DNA of 64,000 nt from CAVTHW01 sp963734625. GTDB lineage: Bacteria; Acidobacteriota; Terriglobia; Bryobacterales; Bryobacteraceae. The DNA lies in NCBI GenBank assembly GCA_963734625.1, contig CAVTHW010000020.1:372001-436000 (forward strand). Direction: 5' to 3'. A program made the translations under genes and the position numbers. Below are positions 1 to 7,446 of this stretch, piece by piece (within the stretch, counting starts at the first letter, position 1; every line of letters begins with the position of its first letter). Below the pieces are notes generated by a model. That model did not search any database, was not told the DNA's origin, and saw only the letters and a list, made by a program, of their open reading frames with translations.

Positions 1-1
1 T

Positions 2-115
2 TCTTGCGACTACGAGGTCAGCCGTTTTGAAGACGCGCTGAAGGTTCTTGGCGGCGATAAGAAGATGATCGTCAGGGACATTTCCGAACTCCTGGCGGAA
101 TCGATGGAGGGATGA
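2..115 (+). CDS. 3' end of an unidentified gene
   Basis: Only the last 37 codons are inside the window. They are open in one frame from base 2 and end at a TGA at 113-115. The visible residues are charged and helix-prone (ending SELLAESMEG) and carry no motif that I recognise. The stop lies 3 bases before the etfB start codon and the terminal codons contain the etfB ribosome binding site, so this gene is almost certainly the upstream member of the same operon. An acyl-CoA dehydrogenase or other ETF partner would fit the context, but the sequence does not show this. Confidence 0.5.
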   Translation, partial: SCDYEVSRFEDALKVLGGDKKMIVRDISELLAESMEG

Positions 116-118
116 CGG

Positions 119-904
119 ATGAATATACTCGTGCTCCTCAAAATGGTCCCCGACGTGGTGGAGGAGTTGGAAGTGGCTGCGGACGGCAAGTCGCTCGAGA
201 CCGAGTACTTGCGGATGATCGTCAGCGAGTCCGACGACCATGCCCTGGAGGAAGCGCTGATCTTGAAAGAGCGCTACGGCGGCAAGGTGACGGCGATGGC
301 GCTGGAGGCCCCGGAACTGGACGACACGCTCTTCAGCGCGCTGGCCAAGGGAGCGGACCGGGCGGTCAAGATCGTCGGCGCGGACGCCGGGCTGGGCACC
401 AACGCTTCGGCCCGAATTCTCTCCGATGTCGTCCGGCTGGACGCCGATTGCGCGAACGCGGATCTGATTCTGGCGGGCACGCAGGCAATCGACGATCTGG
501 ACGGATTGGTCGCGCCGCTGGTCTCCCATCATCTGGGGCTGCCCTTTGTCGGCATCGTAACCGAAGTCGCCTGCAATGAGGCGTCGAATACCGCCAAGGT
601 CACCCGGGAGTTCCCCAATAGCGTGCGGGGCGAATTCGAGGTTCCCCTGCCCGCAGTGCTTGGAATCCAGGCCGCGCAGAAGCCCCCCCGCTATGTCCCG
701 GTGGCGAAGGTCAGGGCCGTCATGAAATCCAGCCGTATCGAGACGCTTACCTCCGCTGCGCTGCAGAACAGCGGCGTTCCGCTGCTGGAGATCTCGCAAA
801 TGGCGAAACCGGTGAGCACCGGGCACGCCGAGATGCTAAGCGGCTCGCCCGAGCAGATCGCCGGCAATCTGGCCAGAATCCTGGCTGAGAAGGGCCTGCT
901 CTAG
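119..904 (+). CDS. etfB: Electron transfer flavoprotein beta subunit
   Basis: This 261-residue protein is the small subunit of the cytoplasmic ETF heterodimer, which carries electrons between flavin dehydrogenases and a quinone reductase or, in bifurcating types, NADH and ferredoxin. It begins MNILVLLKMVPD and has the family features DDHALEEALILKE and a nucleotide-binding stretch around GTNASARILSDVV (about residues 100-112). The length is normal. The ATG at 119 has a GGAGGG sequence 8 bases upstream. The etfA gene follows after 15 bases, so the subunits are co-expressed. The sequence alone does not tell me whether this ETF bifurcates. The adjacent membrane Fe-S oxidoreductase suggests electron delivery to or from quinone. 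Confidence 0.93.
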   Translation: MNILVLLKMVPDVVEELEVAADGKSLETEYLRMIVSESDDHALEEALILKERYGGKVTAMALEAPELDDTLFSALAKGADRAVKIVGADAGLGTNASARILSDVVRLDADCANADLILAGTQAIDDLDGLVAPLVSHHLGLPFVGIVTEVACNEASNTAKVTREFPNSVRGEFEVPLPAVLGIQAAQKPPRYVPVAKVRAVMKSSRIETLTSAALQNSGVPLLEISQMAKPVSTGHAEMLSGSPEQIAGNLARILAEKGLL

Positions 905-919
905 GAGAGGGAGATAGAA

Positions 920-1894
920 ATGGCTGGAAATATTTGGGTATTGGTGGAGCATTGGCGCGGTCAGGTTTCCGAGATCAGCTATGAGCTGCTGGCCCTGGGC
1001 CGGGAGGTGGCCGACGGTCTCGGCGTGAAGCTGGAAGCCGTGCTGCTGGGGAGCCAGAACAAGGATCTGGCGGCGAGCCTCGGCAAGGCGGATCTGGTTC
1101 TCTACGCGGATCACGCCACGCTGGCCGAGCCGTCGCACGAGGCATATTCGGAGGCTCTGGTTCAGATGGTGACGGCCAATCAACCGCGCGCCATTCTCAT
1201 TCCATTGACCAACGTGACGCTAGGAGTAGGTACGTTCCTCGCGGCCCGCTTTGGCCTGCCCGGCGTCAACTTCTGCAAGAATCTGCGGGCGGCCAACGGA
1301 GGTATTGAGGCGGTCTGCACGGTCTACGGCGGGAAGATGGATGCCACCGTGCCGGTGAACTTTCAGCCGGCCGTGCTGGGGATCTGGCCCGGCGTGCGCC
1401 CGGCGGATCAAGGCAAAGCGGCCTCGGCTCCGCCCGTCCAGGAAACCGCCGTCAGCCTCCCCGATTCGACTCGGGTGAAGTTCTCGCGCTACATCGATCC
1501 GGAGCCCGGCGACGTGGACATCAAGCAACAGGATGTGCTCGTCGCGGTCGGCCGCGGCATCCAGAGCAAGGACAACGTGGAGCTGGCCGAGGAACTGGCC
1601 GGGGCGCTCGACGGCGCGGTCTGCGGTTCGCGTCCGGTGATCGATCAGGGCTGGCTGCCGCTTTCACGTCAGGTGGGCAAGTCGGGCGCCAGCGTCAAGT
1701 CCAAGCTGTACATCGCGGCGGGGATCAGCGGCGCGCCCGAGCATGCGGAGGGAATCCGAAACGCGGGGATCATTGTGGCGGTCAACACCGATCCGCAAGC
1801 GCCCATCTTCAACGTGGCGCACTACGGCGTGGTCGCCGACGCCCTCGATTTTCTTCCGGCGCTGACCCAGGCAGTGCGAGATAAGAAGGGATAA
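920..1894 (+). CDS. etfA: Electron transfer flavoprotein alpha subunit
   Basis: This 324-residue protein is the FAD-carrying subunit of ETF. The C-terminal FAD domain is recognisable: a CGSRPVIDQGWLP segment (about residues 234-246), then KLYIAAGISGAPEH (about 264-277) and NTDPQAPIFNVAHYGVVAD (about 292-310). All three are conserved in EtfA. The N-terminal half has the usual domain that contacts EtfB. The start ATG at 920 has an AGGAGAGGGAG ribosome binding site. It is followed after only 6 bases by the membrane oxidoreductase gene, which argues that the ETF donates to or accepts from that enzyme. Membership of the family is certain; the bifurcating or non-bifurcating class is not. Confidence 0.94.
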   Translation: MAGNIWVLVEHWRGQVSEISYELLALGREVADGLGVKLEAVLLGSQNKDLAASLGKADLVLYADHATLAEPSHEAYSEALVQMVTANQPRAILIPLTNVTLGVGTFLAARFGLPGVNFCKNLRAANGGIEAVCTVYGGKMDATVPVNFQPAVLGIWPGVRPADQGKAASAPPVQETAVSLPDSTRVKFSRYIDPEPGDVDIKQQDVLVAVGRGIQSKDNVELAEELAGALDGAVCGSRPVIDQGWLPLSRQVGKSGASVKSKLYIAAGISGAPEHAEGIRNAGIIVAVNTDPQAPIFNVAHYGVVADALDFLPALTQAVRDKKG

Positions 1895-1900
1895 TCTCGC

Positions 1901-3772
1901 ATGGACGATCCAACCCGACTGGTGTACCTGGGGATTCCTGGATACGTGTTGCTGTGGGTGTTGACCGCTGCGTCTTTCTTTCTGTTCGGAAGCCGCGTGG
2001 CGCGCTACGTCCGGACCCTGTCCCGGGCCCGGCCCGAGAAACGCTGGGATCGCCTGCCGCGGCGTATCGGCCTGTTCTTGTCGCAAGTGTTGGGGCAGCG
2101 GCGGCTGCTGAATGAGCCCGCGATCGGCGCCGCGCATTTCCTGATCTTCTGGGCTTTCGTCTTCTATGCCGCCTCGTTCTTCTGGAATCTGGCCCGCGGG
2201 CTGCTGCCCTTCCTCCCGATCCCTTACGCCGACGGCGTGCCGTGGATGGCGCTGACGCTGGAGATCTGCGGCGTGCTGGGCCTGGCGGCGCTGGCGGTGG
2301 CCGCGATCCGGCGCTATGTCTTCAAGCCGCCCCGGCTGGAGCAGTCCGGCGACGCCACTCTCATCCTGGCCCTGATCGCCATCGTTCTGATCACTTCGTT
2401 GATCGGCTCGTTCACTTCCAACCCATCCCTGCGCCTGGGGATGTGGTGGGCGCACATGGCGACGGTGCTGGGGTTCCTGGCTTACCTGCCGTACTCCAAG
2501 CACCTGCACCTGCTGGCATCGCCTTTCGGCGTGCTGTTCGCGTCGCTCGATCCCGGCAAGATGCCGGCTACCTCGGAGGGCGCGTCACTGCGCAACGAGT
2601 TCACCTGGAGGCAGTTGTTCAACGGATTCGCCTGCGCCGAGTGCGGCCGCTGCGACCGCGCCTGTCCGTGTTTTGCGAGCGGCTACCCGCTCTCGCCGAA
2701 GATGCTGATCCACCACGTTAAGGAGCTGGCGCGAGCCGTGAATCCTGGCGAGGGAATCGTGGGCGGCGGCGTCAAGGCCGAGGAGATCTGGGCCTGCGCC
2801 ACCTGCGGATCGTGCATGGAAGAGTGCCCGGTTTTCAACGAGCACATCCCGCTCATCGTCGAGATGCGGCGCCATCTGGTGTCGCGGGGCGAAATCGAGT
2901 CGCGGGTGCAGGAGACCCTGACCAACTTCTCGCGCTACGGAAACTCGTTCGGCACGTCTCCCCGCGCGCGCCCCAAATGGACGCAAGGGCTGGACTTCAC
3001 GCCCAAGGACGCGCGGAAGGAGCCGGTCGAATATCTCTGGTTCACCGGCGATTACGCCGCCTTCGACCCGCGCCCGCAGCCGGCTACGCGCGCTACCGCT
3101 AAGGTTTTCCGCCACGCCGGGCTGGACTTCGGCATCCTGTACGAGTCCGAACAGAACTCCGGCAACGACGTGCGGCGGGTCGGGGAAGAGGGCCTGTTTG
3201 AGGTGCTGCGGGAGAAGAACCTCGCCGCCTTGGGCAAAGCCAAGTTCGACAAGATCGTCACCACCGATCCGCACACCTACAACGCGCTGAAGAACGAGTA
3301 TTTCCCGGGCGACGGAAAGGTGGTTCATTACACCGAGTTGCTGATGGAGCTGTTGCGGGCGGGACGGTTGGCGGTGCAGCCCAAGCCCAACGGCATCGTC
3401 ACCTATCACGACCCGTGTTATCTCGGCCGCTATAACGGCGTTTACGACGCGCCGCGCGGCATCCTGAGCGCCCTGGGAATCAAGTTGAAGGAGATGCCCA
3501 GGAACCGCGCCCAGGCGAGCTGTTGCGGCGCGGGCGGCGGAAGGATCTGGATGGAGGACGCGCCCGGCATCGGGGAGCGGCCGGCGGAGGTCCGCGTGCG
3601 CGAGGCCGCCGCGCTGGAAGGCGTCTCTACCCTGGTGGTCACCTGCCCCAAGGACCTGGTGATGTTCCAGGACGCTTTGAAGAACACCGGGCTGGAGGGC
3701 AAATTGGCCGTCAGGGACCTGGCGGAATTGGTGGAGGAGCGACTGGCGGGAGGCGGCGGAAATGCAGCTTGA
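1901..3772 (+). CDS. Membrane Fe-S oxidoreductase, ETF:(methyl)menaquinone oxidoreductase type (NarI-like + HdrD-like)
   Basis: This 623-residue fusion has about five N-terminal membrane helices (residues 1-215) resembling a cytochrome-b/NarI domain, with histidines in AAHFLIF, WWAHMATVL and KHLHLL that could bind heme b. Two 4Fe-4S motifs follow, CAECGRCDRACPC (about 244-256) and CATCGSCMEECP (about 299-310). The HdrD-like part comes last. The final CCG domain is good: HDPCYLGR near 503 and SCCGAGGG near 540. The preceding CCG-like domain has lost its cysteines (WFTGDYAAFDPR and EQNSGNDVRR where cysteines are expected). Known relatives beside etfBA are the EMO enzymes that pass electrons between ETF and menaquinone, and I infer the same role here. 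It overlaps the next gene by 11 bases. Confidence 0.87.
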   Translation: MDDPTRLVYLGIPGYVLLWVLTAASFFLFGSRVARYVRTLSRARPEKRWDRLPRRIGLFLSQVLGQRRLLNEPAIGAAHFLIFWAFVFYAASFFWNLARGLLPFLPIPYADGVPWMALTLEICGVLGLAALAVAAIRRYVFKPPRLEQSGDATLILALIAIVLITSLIGSFTSNPSLRLGMWWAHMATVLGFLAYLPYSKHLHLLASPFGVLFASLDPGKMPATSEGASLRNEFTWRQLFNGFACAECGRCDRACPCFASGYPLSPKMLIHHVKELARAVNPGEGIVGGGVKAEEIWACATCGSCMEECPVFNEHIPLIVEMRRHLVSRGEIESRVQETLTNFSRYGNSFGTSPRARPKWTQGLDFTPKDARKEPVEYLWFTGDYAAFDPRPQPATRATAKVFRHAGLDFGILYESEQNSGNDVRRVGEEGLFEVLREKNLAALGKAKFDKIVTTDPHTYNALKNEYFPGDGKVVHYTELLMELLRAGRLAVQPKPNGIVTYHDPCYLGRYNGVYDAPRGILSALGIKLKEMPRNRAQASCCGAGGGRIWMEDAPGIGERPAEVRVREAAALEGVSTLVVTCPKDLVMFQDALKNTGLEGKLAVRDLAELVEERLAGGGGNAA

Positions 3773-5750
3773 AACCAACGGATCGCAACGCATCGGCGTT
3801 TACATCTGTCATTGCGGCACCAACATCGCGGGCGTCATTGACGTGCGCGCCCTGGCTGAGCACGCGGCCGCCATTCCCGGCGTGGCCGTGGCGCGGGACT
3901 ACAAGTACATGTGCTCGGACCCCGGCCAGGAGTTGCTCAAACAGGACATCCGCGAGCACCGCCTGAACCGCGTCGTGGTGGCGGCCTGCTCGCCGCAGTT
4001 GCACGAGAAGACGTTCCGCAACGCCGTGGCGGAAGGCGGTATCAACCCCTACTTCTTCCAGATGGTGAATGTCCGCGAGCACGACGCCTGGGTGCACCAG
4101 GACAAGTCGAGCGCCACCGAGAAGGCCCTCGACCTGATCCGCGCCGCCATCGCCAGGGTCAAGCTGGCCAGGCCTCTGGAGAAGAGAAGCGTGCCGATCC
4201 ATCCGGATGTGCTGGTGGTTGGCGGGGGCATCGCCGGAATTCACGCGGCGCTCAGCCTGGCCAACGCCGGCAAGCACGTCTACCTCGTCGAGCGGGCCCC
4301 CACCATCGGCGGTCACATGGCCATGTTCGACAAAACGTTTCCCACCCTCGATTGCGCGGCCTGCATCCTGACCCCGAAGATGACCGCCGTCCGGTCCCAT
4401 CCGAATATCACTTTGTGGACCCTTTCGGAGGTCGCGGGCGTGGAGGGTTACGTCGGCAATTACAAAGTAACCGTTAAGCGCAAGCCCCGCTACGTCATCG
4501 AGGAGGCCTGCGTCGGCTGCATGGAGTGCATCGAGGCCTGCGTCTACAAGCAGGCGAAAACACCCGACGAGTTCAACCTGGGCCTCAGCAAGCGCAAGCC
4601 GATCTACATTTCCTTCCCGCAGGCCGTGCCCCAGGTGGTGGTCATCGATCCCGAAGCCTGCATCGAGTTCAAGAGCGGCAAGTGCAAGAAGACCTGCGTG
4701 GAGATCTGCGCCGACCGGAATGCCATCGATTTCAAGCAGCCCGAACGCACCGAAACCATCGATGTCGGCGCCATCATCCTCGCCACGGGGTTCCAGGTTT
4801 TCGACTCCAAGAAGATCCCTTACTACGGCTACGGGGTCTATCCCAACGTCTACACCTCCCTCGAAGTGGAGCGGCTGGTCAACGCCTCGGGGCCGACCGG
4901 CGGTGAAGTAGTACTGCGGGACGGGCGCAAGCCGCAGACCATCGGGATCGTACACTGCATCGGCAGCCGGGACGAGCACACCAATAAGTACTGTTCCAGG
5001 GTCTGCTGCATGTATTCCTTGAAACTGGCGCATCTACTGAAGGAAAAGACATCAGCCGATGTCTATAACTTCTACATCGACATGCGCACGCCGGGGAAGG
5101 GCTTCGAGGAATTCTACAATCGTGTCGCCGAGGAGGGCGTTTACTTCATTCGTGGCAAGGTCGCTGATGTCTATCCAGAGCCGGACGGGGATGGAAGGCT
5201 GATTCTTCAGGCGGAAGATACCCTGCTCAGCATGATCCGCAAAGTACCCGTGGATATGCTGGTGCTGGCGGTGGGTGTAGAAGCGCAGCCCGACGCGCAG
5301 GATGTGCGGCGCCTGTTCAACATCACTTGCGCCGGCGATGGCTTCTTCCTGGAGCGCCATCCGAAGCTGGCGCCGGTGAATACTTTTACCGACGGCATCT
5401 TCCTGGCCGGCTGCTGCCAGGGCCCCAAAGACATTCCCGATACCGTGGCCCAGGCGGGCGCGGCGGCCTGTGAAGCCCTGGTGCTGATTGACGCCGGCTC
5501 GATCGATTTGGAGCCAAATACGGCCTATGTGCGCGAAGAGGACTGCTCCGGTTGCCGCACCTGCGTGCCTCTGTGTCCTTACAGCGCGATCTTGTTCGAT
5601 GCGGCCACCAACCGGGCCTCGATCCGGGAGGTGCTGTGCAAAGGCTGCGGCACGTGCGTCGCCGCGTGCCCCTCGGGCTCGATCGGACAGAACCTTTTCG
5701 AGGACGAGCAAATTTTCGAAGAGATCGGAGGTGTGCTGGCGGGAGCGTAA
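3762..5750 (+). CDS. hdrA: Heterodisulfide reductase subunit A-like flavoprotein (copy 1)
   Basis: This 662-residue HdrA family protein is the flavin-bearing electron-splitting subunit of Hdr complexes. An N-terminal Fe-S domain (GVYICHCGTN, then CSDPGQE and ACSPQLHE) precedes an FAD-binding Rossmann motif VLVVGGGIAGIHAA (about residues 149-162) and CAACILTPKM. An inserted ferredoxin domain carries CVGCMECIEACVY and CKKTCVEIC. Two C-terminal 4Fe-4S motifs, CSGCRTCVPLCP and CKGCGTCVAACP, close the protein. The ATG lies inside the preceding gene with GGAGGCGG upstream. It is a close paralogue of the second hdrA at 7439. Its place next to etfBA and the membrane oxidoreductase, ahead of a 197-base gap, suggests it serves the ETF arm, perhaps joining the Hdr complex as a heterodimer (inference). 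Confidence 0.93.
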   Translation: MQLETNGSQRIGVYICHCGTNIAGVIDVRALAEHAAAIPGVAVARDYKYMCSDPGQELLKQDIREHRLNRVVVAACSPQLHEKTFRNAVAEGGINPYFFQMVNVREHDAWVHQDKSSATEKALDLIRAAIARVKLARPLEKRSVPIHPDVLVVGGGIAGIHAALSLANAGKHVYLVERAPTIGGHMAMFDKTFPTLDCAACILTPKMTAVRSHPNITLWTLSEVAGVEGYVGNYKVTVKRKPRYVIEEACVGCMECIEACVYKQAKTPDEFNLGLSKRKPIYISFPQAVPQVVVIDPEACIEFKSGKCKKTCVEICADRNAIDFKQPERTETIDVGAIILATGFQVFDSKKIPYYGYGVYPNVYTSLEVERLVNASGPTGGEVVLRDGRKPQTIGIVHCIGSRDEHTNKYCSRVCCMYSLKLAHLLKEKTSADVYNFYIDMRTPGKGFEEFYNRVAEEGVYFIRGKVADVYPEPDGDGRLILQAEDTLLSMIRKVPVDMLVLAVGVEAQPDAQDVRRLFNITCAGDGFFLERHPKLAPVNTFTDGIFLAGCCQGPKDIPDTVAQAGAAACEALVLIDAGSIDLEPNTAYVREEDCSGCRTCVPLCPYSAILFDAATNRASIREVLCKGCGTCVAACPSGSIGQNLFEDEQIFEEIGGVLAGA

Positions 5751-5761
5751 ACGCGCACAAA

Positions 5762-5783
5762 GATTGGGGCAAATCGCCCAATC
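5762..5783 (+). terminator. Short hairpin after hdrA copy 1
   Basis: A 7-base perfect stem (GATTGGG / CCCAATC) with an 8-base loop begins 11 bases after the hdrA stop. No T-run follows, so it could be a weak terminator, an mRNA 3' stabiliser or a processing site between the etf-hdrA and hdrCBA-mvh halves. Confidence 0.3.
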
Positions 5784-5819
5784 GCCGTGATGTAAACAGC
5801 TTGAGGTTTCCGAAAGGCC

Positions 5820-5847
5820 TTGATTATAAAGTAAAAGACCCGATTAT
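5820..5847 (+). promoter_or_regulatory. Possible promoter before hdrC
   Basis: In an AT-rich patch of the gap between the two operon halves, TTGATT (5820-5825) and GATTAT (5842-5847) are 16 bases apart, about 100 bases before hdrC. This weak sigma-70-like pair would allow separate expression of hdrCBA-mvhDGA. Confidence 0.25.
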
Positions 5848-5947
5848 CCTTTGTTCTGTAAATGGCACATGAAATGCCGTTCTTTTTATACGGGCGCAGC
5901 TTGTCAGGCCGCGACCAATCTTCTAGAAGCGTTATCGGGAGTCTACA

Positions 5948-6532
5948 TTGCTGGCACTCATAAGACGAAAAATGAAGTTCCAGCGGGAAGCTGATCCGGG
6001 ATGGGCGGATGAGATCAGCAAGCAGCCTGGGTGCGACCGGATCTGGTCCTGCATTCAGTGCGGCACCTGCTCGGGGACATGTCCCCTGTCAATCTACATG
6101 GACTTTACGCCTCGCCGCATCGTCGCCTTGGTGCGGGAGGGTTTCCGCGGCGACGCGCTAGGCAGCCAGACCATCTGGCTGTGCGCTTCCTGCTATTCCT
6201 GCACGGTTCACTGCCCGCAGAACGTCCACATCACCGACTTGATGTACAGCCTGAAGCGGGAGGCCATCAAGCATCGCCTGTTCCCGCGGCGCTTCCCGAT
6301 TCCGGTGCTGGCCCGCGAGTTCTACGATCTGGTCCGCAGGCACGGGCGGAATTCCGAAATCTGGCTGGTGGTACGGATGGCCCTCAAGTCCAATCCGCTC
6401 CTCCTGCTGGGCATGGCGAAATACGGTTTCGGGCTGATGAGGACCGGACGGATGTCGCTGAAGCAGGATCATATCAAGCGGATTCAGGAGTTGCAGCGTG
6501 AGCTGGCGGCGCCCTCGGAGGTCTCCCAATGA
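5948..6532 (+). CDS. hdrC: Heterodisulfide reductase subunit C-like ferredoxin protein
   Basis: This 194-residue HdrC-type protein relays electrons from HdrA to HdrB through two 4Fe-4S clusters. Motif one is CIQCGTCSGTCP (about residues 36-47) and motif two is CASCYSCTVHCPQ (about 79-91). A helical C-terminal half follows. The TTG at 5948 is preceded by GGGAG at good spacing. The in-frame ATG at 5972 lacks a clear ribosome binding site, so I keep the TTG, though homologues would have to decide. The gene overlaps hdrB by 4 bases (ATGA), which indicates translational coupling of the two subunits. Confidence 0.9.
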   Translation: MLALIRRKMKFQREADPGWADEISKQPGCDRIWSCIQCGTCSGTCPLSIYMDFTPRRIVALVREGFRGDALGSQTIWLCASCYSCTVHCPQNVHITDLMYSLKREAIKHRLFPRRFPIPVLAREFYDLVRRHGRNSEIWLVVRMALKSNPLLLLGMAKYGFGLMRTGRMSLKQDHIKRIQELQRELAAPSEVSQ

Positions 6533-7446
6533 GCGACGCGGCTGAACGCAAAGGGTACGTTTACTTTCCCGGCTGCTCCTTGAGCGCCACCGGCGCGGCT
6601 TACAACGAGAGCATGAAGGCCACTTTCAAGGCCTTGAACCTCACCCTCGACGAACTGGACGACTGGAACTGCTGCGGCGCGACTTCCTATATGTGCATCG
6701 ACGAGGGCTCGGCGTTTCTGCTGTCGGCCCGGAACCTGTCGATCGCCCACAAGACGGGAGCGCGAGAGCTGGTCGCTCCCTGCTCGGCCTGCTACCTGGT
6801 GTTGCGGAAGACCCAGGATTACGTCGATCACCATCCGGAAGTCGGCGCCAAGGTCAGGGCCTCGCTGGAGCGCGCGGGACTGGGGCCGTTGAACTCCGTG
6901 CATGTGCGGCACCCGCTGGAGGTTCTCTACAACGACATCGGCGTGGAACGCATTAAATCACTGGTCACGCGCAAGTGGCGCGGCGGCCGGATCGCCTGCT
7001 ACTACGGCTGTCAGGCGGTGCGTCCTTACGACGAGGTGGACAAGGCGCACAACCCCATGCGCATGGACGAGCTCATGCGGGCGGCCGGCGCACCCACGGT
7101 CGACTATTCCCTGAAAACCAAGTGCTGCGGTGGTTCGCTGACCGGCACGATGAGCGAAGTCGGTCTGCGTCTCAACTATATCCTCTTGAAAGAAGCGGCC
7201 CGCAAGGGCGCCGAGGCGATCGTAACGATTTGCCCGCTGTGCCAGTTCAATCTGGACGTTTATCAGAAGGAGATCGCCAAACAGAGCGGCGAGAAGTTCG
7301 ACATGCCGGTTTTGTATTTCACCCAGGTTCTAGGGTGGGCGATCGGTGCGGAGCAGCGGGAACTCGGCCTGAACCGGTCGATTTCAGGCCAGGGCCTGAT
7401 TCGCCGGTGGTTCGCGGCGCACGAGGAGGTTGAGGCTTATGTCTGA
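6529..7446 (+). CDS. hdrB: Heterodisulfide reductase subunit B-like protein (two CCG domains)
   Basis: This 305-residue protein is the catalytic HdrB subunit. Both cysteine-rich CCG domains are complete. The first has GCSLSATG, DWNCCGATSY and PCSACYL (about residues 14-90). The second has CYYGCQAV, KCCGGSLTG and ICPLCQFN (about 155-240). In methanogens these bind the two noncubane Fe-S clusters that cleave CoM-S-S-CoB. A bacterium without those coenzymes must use another substrate, or pass electrons to a partner protein, so the true acceptor is unknown. It overlaps hdrC by 4 bases and the next hdrA by 8. Confidence 0.92.
   Translation: MSDAAERKGYVYFPGCSLSATGAAYNESMKATFKALNLTLDELDDWNCCGATSYMCIDEGSAFLLSARNLSIAHKTGARELVAPCSACYLVLRKTQDYVDHHPEVGAKVRASLERAGLGPLNSVHVRHPLEVLYNDIGVERIKSLVTRKWRGGRIACYYGCQAVRPYDEVDKAHNPMRMDELMRAAGAPTVDYSLKTKCCGGSLTGTMSEVGLRLNYILLKEAARKGAEAIVTICPLCQFNLDVYQKEIAKQSGEKFDMPVLYFTQVLGWAIGAEQRELGLNRSISGQGLIRRWFAAHEEVEAYV

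Noticed and set aside
3711..5033. 440-residue minus-strand frame over hdrA copy 1
   Set aside because: Antisense shadow with His/Asp/Val-rich composition and no motifs; hdrA is clearly the gene.
6529..7446. Methanogenic heterodisulfide reductase acting on CoM-S-S-CoB
   Set aside because: The window has bacterial ADOP, LpxL-like and outer-membrane genes and no methanogenesis genes. The Hdr homologues must use another substrate.
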